A DNA stretch of 64,000 bases from Psettodes erumei (Eukaryota > Chordata > Actinopteri > Pleuronectiformes > Psettodidae), in assembly GCA_016785225.1 (NCBI GenBank), contig JAFBJZ010000635.1:1922001-1986000 (forward strand), given 5' to 3'. The position numbers and the translations under genes are program-made. The first letter of the stretch is position 1; every line of letters begins with the position of its first letter. The notes beneath the pieces were generated by a model. That model searched no databases, had not been told where the DNA came from, and worked only from the letters and a program-made list of their open reading frames with translations. Of the stretch, positions 61,698 through 64,000 are shown piece after piece.

Positions 61698-62538
61698 CAT
61701 CATGACATGGCTTTCTGTTTTAGAAATGTGATAAGGACTCTGTATACTTGCGTCATTGCTTCAATTTTTGCATGTGTCACTAACAGCAGTCTACCAAACA
61801 GGCGTCTCGAGCTCAGATCCTAGACAAAGCCACAGAGTACATCCAGTTCATGAGGCGAAAAAATCACACGCACCAGCAGGACATCGACGACCTGAAGAGG
61901 CAGAACGCGCTGCTGGAGCAGCAAGGTAAGAAGTTCCAATGAAATAATAATAAACTGGGTGTTTGAGGAAGTCTTTGACCTGCAACAGCTTAATGTAAAT
62001 AGTTGCACGGTGTCTGTCCATACTTTAAACCATATTGGTACAGTGGCGTCTAAAATTCTGTGACCATCCTCACCAAAAAATGTAATTTAGATTTGTGCTT
62101 TCTGCTTAATATTTTAGGAATGTGTCTCAGATTTGACCTTAAAGAAAATTTTGGTGGGAAAATATTCTGTTGCCCTGCAGTATAATTTAAAATGTCCAAA
62201 ATTTAATCTTTTGTCACAGAGCATAATCTATAATGACTTGTCCCACCCTGTGGGCAGGATGTGAAGAAAGCAAGTGTCATTGTGTTGTTGTTGAGCTGCA
62301 GGTCGGTACTGTACAGCGGGTTTCAAAGCTTCTGGTGTCTGTTCCTGCAGTCCGTGCTCTGGAGAAGGTGAAGGGCTCGGCCCAGCTCCAGTCCAGCTAC
62401 TCGTCGTCCGACAGCAGCCTGTACACCAACCCCAAAGGCAGCGCGGTGTCGGCGTTCGACGGAGGCTCCGACTCCAGCTCCGAGTCTGAGGCCGAGGAGC
62501 CGCCCAACAGGAAGAAGCTGCGTGTGGAGGCCAGCTAG
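54194..62538 (+). CDS. max: MYC-associated factor X (MAX), bHLH-leucine zipper, 160 aa
   Basis: Obligate nuclear partner of MYC, MXD and MNT proteins; binds CACGTG. Exons: 54194-54229, 54512-54538, 60019-60126, 61802-61925, 62351-62538 (483 nt; 160 codons plus stop, the same length as human p22 MAX). The N-terminus is MSDNDDIEVDSDEE (acidic). The basic region ADKRAHHNALERKRR (22-36) retains H28, E32, R35 and R36, which contact the E-box. HLH and leucine zipper follow (helix 2 ASRAQILDKATEYI; zipper ...DDLKRQNALLEQQVRALEK). The Ser/acidic-rich tail ends with a PNRKKLRVEAS nuclear-localisation-type motif. The 27-nt exon 2 (EESPRYHSV) corresponds to the alternative 9-residue segment that separates the long and short human isoforms. 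Alternative in-frame sites around the exon 3/exon 4 junction are described separately. Confidence 0.97.
54512..54538 (+). CDS. max: max 27-nt cassette microexon
   Basis: Encodes EESPRYHSV between phase-0 splice sites (TTTGCAG|GAA... and GTG|GTGCGT). Its inclusion or skipping gives 160- or 151-residue MAX, as known for mammals (EEQPRFQSA in human). The donor GTGCGT is suboptimal, consistent with alternative use. Confidence 0.85.
54539..60018 (+). other. max: max intron 2 (5.5 kb)
   Basis: Contains a (TA)n run (56844-56866), poly(T) tracts (58891-58905, 58917-58930), a CpG-richer segment at 57800-58400 and three CACGTG E-boxes (57824-57829; 58282-58287 within the palindrome GTCACGTGAC; 59047-59052 within the 12-bp palindrome GTGCACGTGCAC). 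No other gene is supported. Confidence 0.65.
60127..61801 (+). other. max: max intron 3 with alternative ends
   Basis: Bounded by the canonical junctions AAG|GTTGGT (60126/60127) and CAAACAG|GCG (61801/61802). An in-frame downstream donor (ACT|GTAAGT, 60144/60145) and tandem upstream acceptors (TAACAG|CAG|TCT, after 61786 and 61789) lie at its ends. A (GT)n microsatellite is at 61664-61696. Confidence 0.7.
61664..61696. repeat. (GT)n microsatellite in max intron 3
   Basis: About 16 GT units roughly 100 nt upstream of exon 4. Confidence 0.95.
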
Positions 62539-63188
62539 AGAGCCGCGCAGCTCAAAAATTCAAAAAGAAAAAAAAAACGCGGCCGAGGTCGAGGTGGCGG
62601 AGCACAAGCGAGGGTGAGAGGAAAACGCAGCCTTCAAAAGCTCTCGAGGCTCATCCGAACCCTCCCCCCCTCATGCCGACACCGACCGCCCCCGGCCTCC
62701 CCCGCTGTCGTCCTCGTTCTCTCTCCTCCATCTCTGGGTGGGCTCGCACTGGAGACTCATGATGACCCCTCGAAACCGCCTCACGCCGCCATCACAGTCC
62801 TCCCCCTCTCCTCCTGATCTCCGCGAACGGGGGGGAGGAAGTCAACAGGGTGGAAGACGACTGCTTCAGTACATCCAGAGAGCTTCAGGTTTTTTTTTCT
62901 CCTCCCGCTTCCCGCCCCCACCTCTCTTCTCTCTGGTTCTGTGTCATTGGTATTTCCCCCCCTGAGCAACGTCAGCAGTCCAAAACCCAAAAAGAGGCAG
63001 CTTGGCTACTTAAGGACTTGATGCTTTTTTTGTACCCTCAGTAAAGCCCCTCCTCCTGTCCGGGTCGTTTGTGGGGGGGAGGAGGGTGCGCCAGGCGTAC
63101 TCCTCCAAGCACTGCTATATTATATATATTTTGTTTTTGTTTTGTTTTTTTTGGTTAATTTTGTTATTCTTGATAAAAACCTGTTTAG

Positions 63189-63241
<53 letters not shown>

Positions 63242-64000
63242 ATAAATGGTCCTGGAGCAGTTTACCTTTTTAAAGTAAAAAACTAAAAACCATTTGTAGC
63301 TTACTTTTCCACTAAAGAATGTGAAGACGCTTTGAAGCAAATGTTAAAGTGATACCCACCTCAGGCCCACTGGATTGCAGATGTTTTCTGCCTGACACGT
63401 TTGTTAACACAAGAGAAAAAAAAAGAAGAAAAAGAAACATGGCTCCTTTGTTGAAATTGATGTTTTGAAGGAGAATATTCCTAAACTTCGTATCGTATTT
63501 TGTCCTTTAGCTTGAAGTAGTGAATGACTTTAGGTGGCTGAATACGTTAGGCATCTCGTTTTATATATTATATGGAGAAAAAAGCATTGATTGGATGTTT
63601 TCCAGTTTAAAAATATGTTATGCATTTTGTAGAAATCTCACAAGTCATGGGAAAATGCCAATTTGTCACTCGTAGTTTTCCTTAAGGGTATGAAATAGGT
63701 ATTGAATGTCAAAAGGTAGCTCCCGTCTATTGCAGTACAAGGAAGCGAAATAAGTCCCTGTCAATGTGTCGTGCTTTACACAGTGAAAAAAAATATCAAT
63801 GTTGCTGAATCCCCCAAGGAAAAAAGGAAGCATTTTGCGTGTCTAGGAAACGTGTGTGTATGTATATTGTTTCCATTTTATTTCCATTTAGGAGGATATA
63901 ATTAGTGTAAGAGGTCTTTGTTTGTCCGATTCCATTCCATGGAAATTACAAGTATGTTGTACATACTGCCAACAATTGTCTTGCAAGTTGAGGCCTACCT
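62539..64000 (+). terminator. max: max 3'UTR (reaches window end)
   Basis: Non-coding sequence after TAG 62536-62538, with an A-rich stretch, a G/C-rich segment, a (CA)n run (63194-63238) and AT-rich sequence. I see no clear AATAAA before the window end, so the poly(A) site is probably a variant hexamer or lies beyond 64000. Confidence 0.55.
63194..63238. repeat. (CA)n microsatellite in the max 3'UTR
   Basis: About 22 CA units, transcribed within the max mRNA if the 3'UTR extends this far. Confidence 0.95.

Noticed and set aside
62041..62230. Possible transposon fragment starting TACAGTGGCGTCTAAAATTCTG in max intron 4
   Set aside because: Faint resemblance to ends of fish DNA transposons only; no inverted repeat or coding remnant could be confirmed.
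1..64000. tRNA, rRNA or microRNA genes
   Set aside because: I looked for B-box-like GGTTCRANNCC contexts and obvious hairpins and found none I could support; a tRNAscan or miRNA alignment could not be run here.

Overview
This window is nuclear genomic DNA from a bony fish, most likely a teleost and probably a percomorph-type genome. The evidence is split genes with GT-AG introns, dense dinucleotide microsatellites, teleost-type DNA-transposon relics, and five vertebrate genes that can be read by family similarity. Nothing prokaryotic, phage-like or CRISPR-like is present.

Layout on the window: (1) The 3' end of an apolipoprotein B gene (+ strand) fills 1-6.6 kb. It holds most of the giant penultimate-type exon and four downstream exons, ends at a stop at 6629, and has a short 3'UTR. 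(2) 6.9-10.4 kb is intergenic and contains a decayed Tc1-like transposase fragment. (3) susd6 (+) runs from a non-coding first exon near 10.7 kb to a poly(A) signal at 39.77 kb. Its 396-codon product is a type I membrane protein with signal peptide, two sushi (CCP) domains, a TM helix and a cytosolic tail with an LPSY motif. Most of the locus is two large introns. (4) srsf5 (+), 40.6-45.6 kb, encodes a 296-residue SR splicing factor. (5) slc10a1 (-), 49.6-45.6 kb, encodes a 356-residue sodium/bile-acid cotransporter. Its 3' end is convergent with, and probably overlaps, that of srsf5. (6) max (+), 54.2-64 kb, encodes the 160-residue Myc partner MAX, followed by a long 3'UTR that reaches the window end.

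The exon joins for all five genes were worked out by hand and kept in frame throughout: apob 2071 aa visible, susd6 396, srsf5 296, slc10a1 356, max 160. The neighbours susd6-srsf5-slc10a1 match the order I recall for human chromosome 14q; MAX lies on the same human arm but not adjacent, and human APOB is on chromosome 2. The genes do not form an operon-like pathway. apob and slc10a1 are both liver lipid/bile genes, but they are separated by unrelated housekeeping genes.

The most interesting points are ones of isoform and site evolution: a 24-nt frame-preserving apob microexon that encodes a furin-like RRKR site; degeneration of the mammalian LDL-receptor-binding motif in apoB; an extra symmetric sushi exon in susd6; in-frame alternative splice sites that would lengthen the MAX bHLH loop; a stop-free 90-nt slc10a1 intron; and a candidate unproductive-splicing intron in srsf5. 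I found no convincing wholly new biological system.
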